DNA from: Polycladomyces zharkentensis
Lineage (GTDB): Bacteria; Bacillota; Bacilli; Thermoactinomycetales; JIR-001
DNA: 64,000 nucleotides
Direction of reading: 5' to 3'
Assembly (NCBI RefSeq): GCF_016938855.1
Contig: NZ_JAFHAP010000008.1
Location: forward strand, 62,280-126,279
The translations under genes and the position numbers were made by a program. This document shows, piece by piece, positions 17,287 through 25,344 of the stretch; the stretch's first letter is position 1; every line of letters begins with the position of its first letter. The notes below the pieces were generated by a model. The model ran no database searches, had not been told where the DNA came from, and saw nothing but the letters and a program-made list of their open reading frames with translations.

Positions 17287-18214
17287 CACCTTGACCAGCA
17301 TTCTGCAAACGACGATCTTGTATTCAACACCGCTGATTTTGGCCGCGATGGGCGGGCTGTACTCGGAGCGTTCCGGTGTGGTAAACATCGCGTTGGAAGG
17401 GCTGATGACGATCGGAGCATTCACCGCCGCGGTGACGACGATTTTCACCGGAAATCCGTGGCTGGGGTTATTGGCGGCGATGGTGGCCGGTATATTGTTT
17501 GCCCTGCCGCATGCCGTGGCATCGATCACGTTTAAAGCGGATCAGGTGGTCAGCGGGGTGGCGATCAACTTCCTCGCGTTTGGTTTGTCTGTTTATTTAG
17601 TGAAACATTTGTACAACGGAGCGGCACAAACCCCTGTGGTGAAAGAAACATTGTCCCGCATGCCGATCCCCGGATTGAGCGACATTCCCGTGATCGGTTC
17701 CGCGTTGTTCAACGCGTTTCCCACGACGTACCTGGCTTTTGTCATCGTGGCTGCTTCCTATTTCATTCTCTACTACACACCTTTTGGAATGCGCCTGCGT
17801 GCGGTGGGAGAACATCCCAAAGCGGCGGAAACGGCCGGGGTTTCCGTGATCCGGATGCGGTACGTGGCCGTGATGATCAGTGGAGCATTGGCTGGTCTCG
17901 GCGGCGCGGGGTTGTCCATCGCCATCGGCAGTGAGTTTAACCAAGCGACAGTGGCGGGACAAGGTTTTATCGCGTTGGCTGCGTTGATTTTCGGCAAATG
18001 GCATCCGCTGGGCGCCTTTTTCGCCGCGCTTTTCTTCGGGTTTGCGGTGGCACTGGCGTTGATAGGGCAATTGTTCGGATGGACACAATATGTACCGAGC
18101 GAAGTGCTCAATATGTTGCCCTACGTGTTGACCATTCTCGCATTGGCCGGCTTCGTCGGAAGGGCGGAAGCCCCGGCGGCGATCGGGAAACCGTATGAAA
18201 AAGACAGTCGGTGA
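17279..18214 (+). CDS. Nucleoside ABC transporter permease 2
   Basis: The 311-residue permease pairs with the preceding one. It contains YSERSGVVNIALEGLM, the equivalent of the NIG(V/L)EG motif, and GMRLRAVGEHPKAAETAGV, the cytoplasmic loop conserved in NupQ/YufQ-like subunits. It is the last gene of the cluster and a strong terminator follows eight bases after the stop. Confidence 0.9.
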   Translation: MLNTLTSILQTTILYSTPLILAAMGGLYSERSGVVNIALEGLMTIGAFTAAVTTIFTGNPWLGLLAAMVAGILFALPHAVASITFKADQVVSGVAINFLAFGLSVYLVKHLYNGAAQTPVVKETLSRMPIPGLSDIPVIGSALFNAFPTTYLAFVIVAASYFILYYTPFGMRLRAVGEHPKAAETAGVSVIRMRYVAVMISGALAGLGGAGLSIAIGSEFNQATVAGQGFIALAALIFGKWHPLGAFFAALFFGFAVALALIGQLFGWTQYVPSEVLNMLPYVLTILALAGFVGRAEAPAAIGKPYEKDSR

Positions 18215-18221
18215 CAAAATC

Positions 18222-18250
18222 AACCCCGTCCCAAACAGGACGGGGTTGTT
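18222..18250 (+). terminator. Intrinsic terminator of the nucleoside transporter operon
   Basis: AACCCCGTCC (18222-18231) pairs with GGACGGGGTT (18238-18247), followed by GTTTGTTTG-type T-rich sequence. Confidence 0.8.
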
Positions 18251-18353
18251 TGTTGACAAAGTTTGCGGGCTCCAAATTCCCGTCTCAGCTCCATAGCGAC
18301 AGCAAGATCGCTCGACGGGAAATTCGGAACCGCTTTTCTAAGAAAGGGTGGCC
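18251..18353 (+). repeat. Dispersed repeat family 2, copy A
   Basis: The unit TTGACAAAGTTTGCGGGCTC then AATTCCCGTCTCAGCTC, a variable centre and GCTCGACGGGAAATTCGGA, ending in AAGAAAGGGTGGCCG, recurs inverted at 33711-33815 and in shorter form at 50001-50064. AATTCCCGTC (18275-18284) pairs with GACGGGAAATT (18314-18324). No coding potential is visible. It sits between two convergent genes. Confidence 0.7.
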
Positions 18354-18445
18354 GCTCCTCGAGCGACCTTTGAGCTGGCTCACCCAAGTGGTTCAATCAC
18401 CTTGTTCAACAGTCTCAATCCCGTTCAATTGGGAGGGTTTGTTTG

Positions 18446-19996
18446 TCAGCGTGAGCCGTCCAGACGGTGTTGCGTTTCCACCAACCGGATCAGCCACTGT
18501 TTCAAATCCACCACCCTTAGCGTACGCGGCAGGGGGAGAGAGGTGTCGCTCACCAGAATGGGAACGAGCAGTTCCTGGCTGCTGGCACCGCCGTGGCTGC
18601 CACGGTTGGGCAGGGATGAGGTGCCCCATTCGAATTCATATCCCGGAAGGGAGGTCAACATGACACAAGGTCCGCGTTGGGCGCCGATGCCCCCTTTCAC
18701 CAGTCGCAGGGCGTCGGGATATCGACCGAATTGAATCAGATGGCGCCGAGGGTCCAATCGAAGATCCAACACGCGAGGATCTCCTTCGAGGTGCCATGTT
18801 TGGCCGTAGGGATCACGCCATGGTCCCGCCGGACGGAAACGCAGTTGGTGAGCCCCGTGCCACACCAGGACATCTTGTCCGTTTTGCATGATCACCCAAT
18901 CGATTCCAGGCATGTGCCGGTATTGTTCGATCAACCGGTCCAACGAGACAGTTGCCCTCAAGGGGTGGACAACGGCCATCCGCTCGTTGGAGGCGATGGC
19001 CACGTCAGCGGTTCGTTCACGTGTGGAGACACCGTACGGCAGTAACCGATAGGAGGAAGCCAGTTGTTTTAAGTGAATCAGATGTTTGGCATCCTGTTTT
19101 CCTGCGACGACCCCGCTGTCTCCCACCAAGACGAATACATGATCCCGCAGAACCGAATCCCAGGACCCCAAGGACGTGATGAGCTCATGTAGCTCCCGGT
19201 CCAATTTCGCCACCGGTTCCCATCGATTCGGACCCAATTGATGTGCCGTTTTGTCTGTGTCCGGCAGATACACCATAATCAGGTCGGGATGGTTGGGATC
19301 GCGCAGCCAGCGGGATAACAATCGCAGTCCATCTTTGTTTCGATAGAGTGTGGGTGACAGGCTCGTCGTTTCGTCACCGTCGGTACGCGTAAGGGAAACA
19401 TAAGGTCCCAGTGCCAACCAAGCGGGTCCTCGGATGGTTTGCCCGGTGAACGGGATGGGGTGGGCAAACGGTCCGCGATACGCGGTCATGTTGATGGTAC
19501 CGGAAAGGTATCCTCTACGCAGAAGCGCTTCATGAATGGTCTCTGTCCGGGGATTGAGGTGGCGTTGATTGTAGTCCAGAAACCAGCGTGCGGTACGCAA
19601 GATCCCTTGCTGGCGCACGTGTGCAATCGTGTCGCCGTAGTTGATGACCCGCCCTTCCTGAGGATTGTACCATTGCAGAGCCGGAATGCGGTGCTGATCG
19701 GGATAGGTACCGGTGATCAGGGATTGGTCGATCACCACGCTCATCGTGGGAAACACGCTGACCATGTCTTTTTTGTATTGACCGTGCCGGATCAAACGCG
19801 ACAGGGACGGGAGACGTCCGAGGCGAATCCCTTTATCAATTTCTCTGGCTGTGAGCGAATCCGCCAGCAAAACCACGACGGTTCGTTTCGGACGTGATGA
19901 CCGTTCGGGCGAGGGTGCCGGGCCCGGGATCAATGTCGGAACAACGATGGCGACGATCATCAGCATGGCGAGTAGCCAAAGCGCTCGTTTGCTCAT
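18446..19996 (-). CDS. Membrane-anchored alkaline phosphatase superfamily (phosphodiesterase-type) protein
   Basis: The 516-residue product starts with an N-terminal membrane anchor (ALWLLAMLMIVAIVVPTL). It then has superfamily motifs in order: VVLLADSLTAREID at the first metal/nucleophile site, PTMSVVIDQSLITGTYPDQH, YLPDTDKTAHQLGP, VLVGDSGVV and GSHGGASSQELLVP. This layout is that of type I phosphodiesterase/nucleotide pyrophosphatase proteins. At the site usually reading SDHGM the protein has GDSGVV, replacing a metal-ligand His with Ser, so catalysis is uncertain. ATG 19996 is chosen for its ribosome-site-like AAAGGATGGGG and because it places the anchor first. It is a minus-strand insertion in the conserved gene order. 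Confidence 0.75.
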   Translation of the reverse strand: MSKRALWLLAMLMIVAIVVPTLIPGPAPSPERSSRPKRTVVVLLADSLTAREIDKGIRLGRLPSLSRLIRHGQYKKDMVSVFPTMSVVIDQSLITGTYPDQHRIPALQWYNPQEGRVINYGDTIAHVRQQGILRTARWFLDYNQRHLNPRTETIHEALLRRGYLSGTINMTAYRGPFAHPIPFTGQTIRGPAWLALGPYVSLTRTDGDETTSLSPTLYRNKDGLRLLSRWLRDPNHPDLIMVYLPDTDKTAHQLGPNRWEPVAKLDRELHELITSLGSWDSVLRDHVFVLVGDSGVVAGKQDAKHLIHLKQLASSYRLLPYGVSTRERTADVAIASNERMAVVHPLRATVSLDRLIEQYRHMPGIDWVIMQNGQDVLVWHGAHQLRFRPAGPWRDPYGQTWHLEGDPRVLDLRLDPRRHLIQFGRYPDALRLVKGGIGAQRGPCVMLTSLPGYEFEWGTSSLPNRGSHGGASSQELLVPILVSDTSLPLPRTLRVVDLKQWLIRLVETQHRLDGSR

Positions 19997-20191
19997 TTTC
20001 CCCCATCCTTTCTCTTCATCGTGTGGGTCCGTCATAGTATGACCCCATTCGGGGAGATTCGTTCATATCGTCAAGGATGGAATTTCTTTACCGCGGTCAT
20101 AATAAAGATAGCAACACCTAGAGGAGCGAATGTTTGTTACGCTATAATGAAAAAAGTGATTGTGTGAATCAGCAGAAGGAGAGGTGTGCGT

Positions 20192-21490
20192 GTGAGCTAC
20201 GCTCGATTTCAAACGGTTCCGGTTGGCAATTTGCGTGTTCATGTATGTGCAACGGATAAATTTAAAACCAACACCCTATCCGCGATGATCCAACAGGAAC
20301 TGTCACCGCAAATCGTTACGAAAACGGCGCTGTTGCCCCTAGTGTTGCAAAGGGGAACGGAAACCTACCCGACAACTTTGCAGTTGAAACAACGATTGGA
20401 AGAACTGTACGGTGCCAATCTGTTTGCCGATGTATACAAACGCGGGGAGCGTCATGTGCTGCAAGTGGGATTGGAGATCGCCAACGAACAATATTTGCGC
20501 GCTCCGGCTTCTCTGTTGGAAGAGGGAGTTGCTTTTCTCAGTGAGGTATTGACGCGTCCCGTCACGGAAAACGGCGGATTTAAGGAATCTTATGTGGCGG
20601 CGGAAAAAAAGAACCTCAAACAAAAAATCGAGAGCCTGAAGGACGACAAAATCCGCTATGCCGCCCAACGATGCATCGAAGAAATGTGCGCGGGGGAACC
20701 GTACAGTTTGTTCAACTACGGCAGGTCGGAGGATTTGGATCACATCGATGCCCAATCGTTGTATACATATTATCGCGATTTGATTCGCCTTCGTCCCATT
20801 GATCTGTTCTTTGTCGGCAATGTGTCGGTCGATGAGGTGGTTCGGCTGGTCGAGCGACATTTTCCGACTGATCAGGCGGAACGTGTACCCGTGGAAACGG
20901 GCGAGGTGCGGCATACCGTAAATGAGGTCAAGGAAGTGGTGGATCGTCTGGATGTCAAGCAGGGCAAGCTCAACCTGGGTTGCCGCACGCAGGTTTCCAT
21001 CCGCGATGACGATTACGTTGCGCTGATGATGTACAACGGCATTCTGGGCGGATTTCCGCATTCCAAGTTGTTTGTCAACGTGCGTGAAAAAGCGAGCTTG
21101 GCTTATTACGCATCCTCGCGGCTGGAGAGTCACAAGGGCATCATGACGATTCAGTCCGGGATCGAAATCGCCAACTATCAACGGGCGGTCGACATCATCC
21201 GGGAGCAGCTGGACGCGATGCGTCAAGGTGATATCAATGAAGTGGAATTGGAGCAAACCAAAGCCACGTTGATCAACCAATTGCGGGAACGGCAGGATCG
21301 CTCTTATGACTTGATCGACGCGGAATACCATTCGATTTTGAGCGGCAGGCCACGCCCGCTGGAACAATTGGTGGAAGAGCTGAAACAAGTCACCAAAGCG
21401 GATGTGCAACGCGTGGCGGAAAAAGTGCAGCTGGACACGATCTATTTCCTGCGCGACAAAGGGGAGGGAACGGCAGATGCAGCAAATTGA
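20192..21490 (+). CDS. ymfF: M16-family peptidase-like protein YmfF (inactive-type)
   Basis: The 432-residue M16 (insulinase/processing peptidase fold) protein lacks the HxxEH zinc motif at the expected place: the sequence there reads VLQRGTETYPTTLQLKQRLE. It is therefore the non-catalytic partner of YmfH. It retains the C-terminal half-fold features GGFPHSKLFVNVREKASLAYY. GTG 20192 is chosen because AAGGAGAGG ends seven bases before it. A TATAAT at 20143-20148 probably marks the promoter, though no good -35 is visible. It overlaps ymfH by 14 bases, consistent with a coupled heterodimer. Confidence 0.9.
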   Translation: MSYARFQTVPVGNLRVHVCATDKFKTNTLSAMIQQELSPQIVTKTALLPLVLQRGTETYPTTLQLKQRLEELYGANLFADVYKRGERHVLQVGLEIANEQYLRAPASLLEEGVAFLSEVLTRPVTENGGFKESYVAAEKKNLKQKIESLKDDKIRYAAQRCIEEMCAGEPYSLFNYGRSEDLDHIDAQSLYTYYRDLIRLRPIDLFFVGNVSVDEVVRLVERHFPTDQAERVPVETGEVRHTVNEVKEVVDRLDVKQGKLNLGCRTQVSIRDDDYVALMMYNGILGGFPHSKLFVNVREKASLAYYASSRLESHKGIMTIQSGIEIANYQRAVDIIREQLDAMRQGDINEVELEQTKATLINQLRERQDRSYDLIDAEYHSILSGRPRPLEQLVEELKQVTKADVQRVAEKVQLDTIYFLRDKGEGTADAAN

Positions 21491-22751
21491 ACATCCCCAA
21501 TTGAAAGAGACGCTCTATCATGAACAACTGCCCAACGGTCTGGAAGTGTATCTCTTGCCGAAGCCGGGCTTTTTCAAAACGTATGCCACTTTTACCACCC
21601 GATACGGGTCGATCGACAATCATTTCCAACCTCCGGGAGAAGAGGAGATCCGTGTTCCGGACGGGATCGCCCACTTTTTGGAGCACAAGATGTTCGAAGA
21701 AGAGGACGGAGACGTCTTTACCCGGTTTTCCAAACAGGGAGCCTCGGCCAATGCGTTTACCAGTTTTGACCGGACGGCGTATCTGTTTTCGGCCACCGAT
21801 CAGATCAAGGAGAATTTGATGACGCTGATCGATTTTGTGCAACGGCCGTATTTCACCGATCAGAATGTGGAGAAGGAAAAAGGGATCATCGCACAGGAAA
21901 TCCGCATGTACGACGATAATCCCGAATGGCGATCGTACTTCGGTCTGATCGAGGCGATGTACCAACGTCATCCGGTGCGGATCGACATCGCGGGAACGGT
22001 GGAGTCGATCGCCAAAATCGACAAAGAGACATTGTACAAGTGTTACGAGACGTTTTACCATCCCAGCAACATGGTGCTGTTTGTGGTCGGTTCGATCGAA
22101 CCCGACACCACCATGCAGTGGATTCGGGAGAATCAAGCCGCCAAACCGTTCGACAAGCAAGCCGAAATCAAGCGTTTCTATCCCGAGGAACCGGAGACGG
22201 TGGCTGAAAAGCGCAAGGAGATCCGGTTGACGGTCGGGATTCCCAAATGCCTGTTCGGTTTCAAGGAGAACCGGATCGGGTTGACAGGGGATGATTTCCT
22301 CAAACAGGAACTGGCGACCCAATTGGTTCTCGAAGCGCTGTTCGGTCCCGGTTCCGATCTCTATCAATCGCTGTATGACGATGGCTTGATCGACGACAAT
22401 TTTGGATTCGACTATACGTTGGAGCAAGGTTACGGCTTCTCCATTGTCGGCGGAGATACACCGGATCCGGACAAATTGACGCAACGGGTGGAGAACGAGT
22501 TGCCCCCACGCGTGCAAACCGGTATTCAACCGGATGCATTTGAACGAATCCGCAAGAAAAAAATCGGCCAATATCTCCGCTATCTCAACTCGCCGGAGTG
22601 GATCGCCAACCAGTTTACCCGGTATCGTTTTAACGGTGCGGATTTGTTCCGCCTCATTCCGCTGCTGGAAACGTTGACGCCGGAAGAAGTGAATGAACGG
22701 ATGCGTGAGCATATCAACTGGGACCGTTTTGCGATCTCGATCGTTCGTTAA
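21477..22751 (+). CDS. ymfH: M16-family zinc peptidase YmfH
   Basis: The 424-residue protease has the inverted zinc motif His66-Phe-Leu-Glu69-His70 with downstream glutamates (KMFEEEDGDVF), so it is the catalytic member of the YmfF-YmfH pair. These genes sit upstream of the ymfI-K and rodZ genes in Bacillales; the physiological substrate is not established in anything I can cite. ATG 21477 lies eight bases after GGGGAGGG and inside the end of ymfF. A small terminator-like hairpin follows. Confidence 0.92.
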   Translation: MQQIEHPQLKETLYHEQLPNGLEVYLLPKPGFFKTYATFTTRYGSIDNHFQPPGEEEIRVPDGIAHFLEHKMFEEEDGDVFTRFSKQGASANAFTSFDRTAYLFSATDQIKENLMTLIDFVQRPYFTDQNVEKEKGIIAQEIRMYDDNPEWRSYFGLIEAMYQRHPVRIDIAGTVESIAKIDKETLYKCYETFYHPSNMVLFVVGSIEPDTTMQWIRENQAAKPFDKQAEIKRFYPEEPETVAEKRKEIRLTVGIPKCLFGFKENRIGLTGDDFLKQELATQLVLEALFGPGSDLYQSLYDDGLIDDNFGFDYTLEQGYGFSIVGGDTPDPDKLTQRVENELPPRVQTGIQPDAFERIRKKKIGQYLRYLNSPEWIANQFTRYRFNGADLFRLIPLLETLTPEEVNERMREHINWDRFAISIVR

Positions 22752-22772
22752 TCCGTTCATTCCAACCATCAC

Positions 22773-22793
22773 GCGCCCGAATGGGCGCTTTTT
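22773..22793 (+). terminator. Short hairpin with T-tract between ymfH and ymfI
   Basis: GCGCCC-GAAT-GGGCGC-TTTTT lies 22 bases after the ymfH stop and just before the ymfI ribosome site; it may attenuate rather than fully stop transcription. Confidence 0.6.
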
Positions 22794-22810
22794 CTGTGGA
22801 GGGATGCAGG

Positions 22811-23566
22811 ATGCACGAAACGCCGTTGAAAGATCGGGTGGCCATCGTGACGGGAGCCAGTCGGGGGATCGGAGCAGCCATCGCCGAGCGTTTGGCTCAA
22901 GAAGGTGCATTCGTGGCGGTCGGTTATCGGGTCGAGGAAACCAAAGCGGAGGAAGTCGTGGAACGGTGCCGGCGTCATGGTGTTTACGCATATGCGTACC
23001 GGGCTGATGTGCGCTCCCGATCCGACGTGGAGGAGATGGTGAGACGGGTCAAGCGCGAATTGGGTCCGCCGCTGATTTTGGTACACAATGCAGGGGTGGC
23101 CGGAATCGGTTTGATTCAGGATGTGACGGACGATCAATACGCCACCGTGTTTGATACGCATATCAAGGGAGCGATTCATCTCATCCAGGCTTGTCTGCCC
23201 GACATGTTGTCCCGCCATTTCGGACGAATCGTGTTGCTTTCCTCGATTTGGGGGGAGTCTGGCGGTGCGGGGGAAGCCTTGTACTCGGCCGCCAAGGGTG
23301 CGGTCAACGGGATGGCTCGCGCATTGGCCAAAGAATTGGGACCTTCCGGAATCACGGTCAATGCAGTGGCTCCCGGCGCCATTGAGACGGATATGCTCCG
23401 GGCGCAACTGGCGGAGGAGGAACGTTCGGCCCTGGTTGGAGAAATTCCGGTGGGGCGTTTGGGACAACCGGCCGACGTTGCCGCCTTGACAGCTTTTCTT
23501 TGCAGAGAGGAAGCCGGTTATCTCACCGGACAAGTTCTGCATGTCAACGGGGGATGGTACCCGTAA
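22811..23566 (+). CDS. ymfI: Short-chain dehydrogenase YmfI (FabG-like)
   Basis: The 251-residue classical SDR has the cofactor motif TGASRGIG (14-21), HNAG (92-95), Ser145 region and catalytic Tyr158-x3-Lys162, ending in VLHVNGGWYP as in FabG-like ketoreductases. B. subtilis YmfI occupies the same locus and is annotated as an oxidoreductase of unknown substrate. ATG 22811 is chosen because GGAGGG precedes it by seven bases; ten residues upstream in frame are rejected. Confidence 0.9.
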   Translation: MHETPLKDRVAIVTGASRGIGAAIAERLAQEGAFVAVGYRVEETKAEEVVERCRRHGVYAYAYRADVRSRSDVEEMVRRVKRELGPPLILVHNAGVAGIGLIQDVTDDQYATVFDTHIKGAIHLIQACLPDMLSRHFGRIVLLSSIWGESGGAGEALYSAAKGAVNGMARALAKELGPSGITVNAVAPGAIETDMLRAQLAEEERSALVGEIPVGRLGQPADVAALTAFLCREEAGYLTGQVLHVNGGWYP

Positions 23567-23572
23567 TGCGGT

Positions 23573-23953
23573 TTAATCCGGCAACGGACCCATTCCCAGA
23601 AGGAAACGGACGGTTTCTTCCACTTCCACAGGACCGGCATTCACCAAGCGGAGACATCGGCATCCGGAAAGATCCGGGAAGTCGGCAACCGACAATGGTT
23701 CCAATGTCAAAACGAATCGTGCGGACGCCCACATTTCCCTTGAGAGCACTTCATCCGCGGACATGACGGTAATGGCGTAACGTTGGGACAAGGTCTGATA
23801 GGCATTCCAGCCATCGTGAGATAAGTGGGCGGGATAAAGGAGCAGGATTTCGTGAGGCTGAAGGTGCATGGAAAGGGGGAATCGACCCGAACCGGGCAGG
23901 AATCGTCGTCGAGTCCATTGGAGGAGAGAACGTCGTTGATGATCGATTGGCAC
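23573..23953 (-). CDS. Hypothetical protein between ymfI and ymfJ
   Basis: On the minus strand a frame of about 126 residues from GTG 23953 (an earlier GTG lies at 23962, and the open frame extends to 24031) has protein-like composition, such as PHEILLLYPAHLSHDGW and FLLGMGPLPD at the end. AAAAGGAT lies upstream at suitable spacing. I do not recognise a family. It is not part of the B. subtilis arrangement as I know it. It ends seven bases from the convergent ymfI stop. Confidence 0.5.
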   Translation of the reverse strand: MPIDHQRRSLLQWTRRRFLPGSGRFPLSMHLQPHEILLLYPAHLSHDGWNAYQTLSQRYAITVMSADEVLSREMWASARFVLTLEPLSVADFPDLSGCRCLRLVNAGPVEVEETVRFLLGMGPLPD

Positions 23954-24096
23954 GGTGATCACATCCTTTTTCTGAACGTTTTTTCCTATTTTATCCTTTG
24001 CGATTTGCCACTTTCTTATTCGCGGCTGCATAAAAAACGCCGGGAACGCTCATATTATGCGTAAACCCCAGAGGGATGACAAAGGAGGGAATCCCG

Positions 24097-24351
24097 GTGT
24101 CCATTTTGAGTGATTTTCAGGAATGGAAAAATTTCCTTTCCCAACGCGTGAATCAAGCAGAAAGCATGGGTATGAACCAAGAAACGATCAATGAGTTGGC
24201 TTACCAGATCGGCGATTATCTGGCTCAGGGGGTTGATCCCGAAAACCAACAGGAGAGATTGCTCAAGGATTTGTGGAGTGTGGCCGACGAAGAGGAACAG
24301 CGCACCCTTGCCGGATTAATGGTAAAAATGGTGAATGATGGCGAAAAATAA
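24097..24351 (+). CDS. ymfJ: DUF3243 family protein YmfJ
   Basis: The 84-residue protein SILSDFQEWKNFLSQRVNQA... followed by YLAQGVDPENQQERLLKDLW and MVKMVNDGEK matches YmfJ, a small helical family of Bacillales with unknown function. GTG 24097 is placed seven bases after AAAGGAGGG; the in-frame ATG at 24076 precedes the ribosome site. A terminator follows. Confidence 0.88.
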   Translation: MSILSDFQEWKNFLSQRVNQAESMGMNQETINELAYQIGDYLAQGVDPENQQERLLKDLWSVADEEEQRTLAGLMVKMVNDGEK

Positions 24352-24371
24352 AATAAAAGACTCAAGTATAT

Positions 24372-24403
24372 GAAACGCCCGGATTTTGTAGGGCGTTTCA
24401 TTT
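24372..24403 (+). terminator. Intrinsic terminator after ymfJ
   Basis: GAAACGCCC (24372-24380) pairs with GGGCGTTTC (24391-24399), then ATTTGTG. Confidence 0.7.
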
Positions 24404-24544
24404 GTGTTACAAAAGGATTTCTTTGTTAAAAAGGATACGCGAACGGTGAAACATGTGATATACTATTAAACAAATTTGGTAGTTCATCTGTTTGTGTTCT
24501 GTTTGTGTACAGATGCGTGAAGATTTCATGAAAGGTGTGCCGCG

Positions 24545-25309
24545 ATGAGTGACCACGACTGGTATCTCGAGTATCAAATACATAAAAACAGACCAGGGTT
24601 GCTGGGAGACATCGCTTCGTTGCTGGGGATGCTTTCCATTAACATCTTGACAATTAATGGTGTTGAAAACCAGCGCAGAGGGATGTTGCTCCGGACAGCA
24701 GACAGGGAAAAGATTCACGCTCTCAAACATATTCTGACCAAAGTGGACAACATCACGATAACGGCGCTTCGCCCTCCCACCCTGATGGATCGGATGGCGG
24801 TTCGTCACGGCCGCTACCTGGACCGTTGCCTGGAGGACAAGCGTACGTTTCGCTTCACACGCGACGAGCTGGGGTTGTTGGTGGATTTCATGGCTGAACT
24901 CTTCAAAAAGGAAGGTCATCAGCTCATCGGGGTTCGTGGCATGCCACGAGTAGGGAAAACGGAATCCATTGTCGCCTCCAGTGTGTGTGCCAACAAGCGC
25001 TGGATTTTTGTCTCCTCCACTTTGTTGAGGCAAACTGTCCGCAATCAGCTGGCCCACGACGAGATGACTTCCCAGAACGTGTACATCATCGACGGCATCG
25101 TTTCCACCATGCGTTCCACCGAGCGACATGCAATGTTGGTACGCGAAATCATCCGGATGCCGGCAACCAAAGTGATTGAACATCCGGATATTTTCGTGCG
25201 CGAAACGGAATACACACTGGATGATTTTGACTACATCATCGAGCTGCGCAATCACCCTGAAGAAGTCATCGACTATAAGGTGTTGGAGACGGACTACAGC
25301 AGCTTCTGA
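24545..25309 (+). CDS. ymfK: DUF3388 family protein YmfK with N-terminal ACT-like domain
   Basis: The 254-residue protein opens with an ACT-like ligand-binding region (LEYQIHKNRPGLLGDIASLLG, then INILTINGVE). The remainder is the DUF3388 region with a P-loop-like GMPRVGKTES near residue 133 and YIIDGIVSTMRSTERHAML. The combination suggests a ligand-sensing nucleotide-binding regulator, but the function is unknown. It is conserved immediately upstream of rodZ in Bacillales, as here. It has its own upstream region (24404-24544) containing a possible TATACT near 24459. Confidence 0.88.
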   Translation: MSDHDWYLEYQIHKNRPGLLGDIASLLGMLSINILTINGVENQRRGMLLRTADREKIHALKHILTKVDNITITALRPPTLMDRMAVRHGRYLDRCLEDKRTFRFTRDELGLLVDFMAELFKKEGHQLIGVRGMPRVGKTESIVASSVCANKRWIFVSSTLLRQTVRNQLAHDEMTSQNVYIIDGIVSTMRSTERHAMLVREIIRMPATKVIEHPDIFVRETEYTLDDFDYIIELRNHPEEVIDYKVLETDYSSF

Positions 25310-25344
25310 TAACCGTGAGTTCCAGGACAGGAGGTGCGGGATCC

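Noticed and set aside
21390-22991. A 533-residue minus-strand open frame opposite ymfH
   Set aside because: It is an antisense shadow of ymfH; composition is rich in Arg, His and Phe and no family motif or ribosome site was seen.
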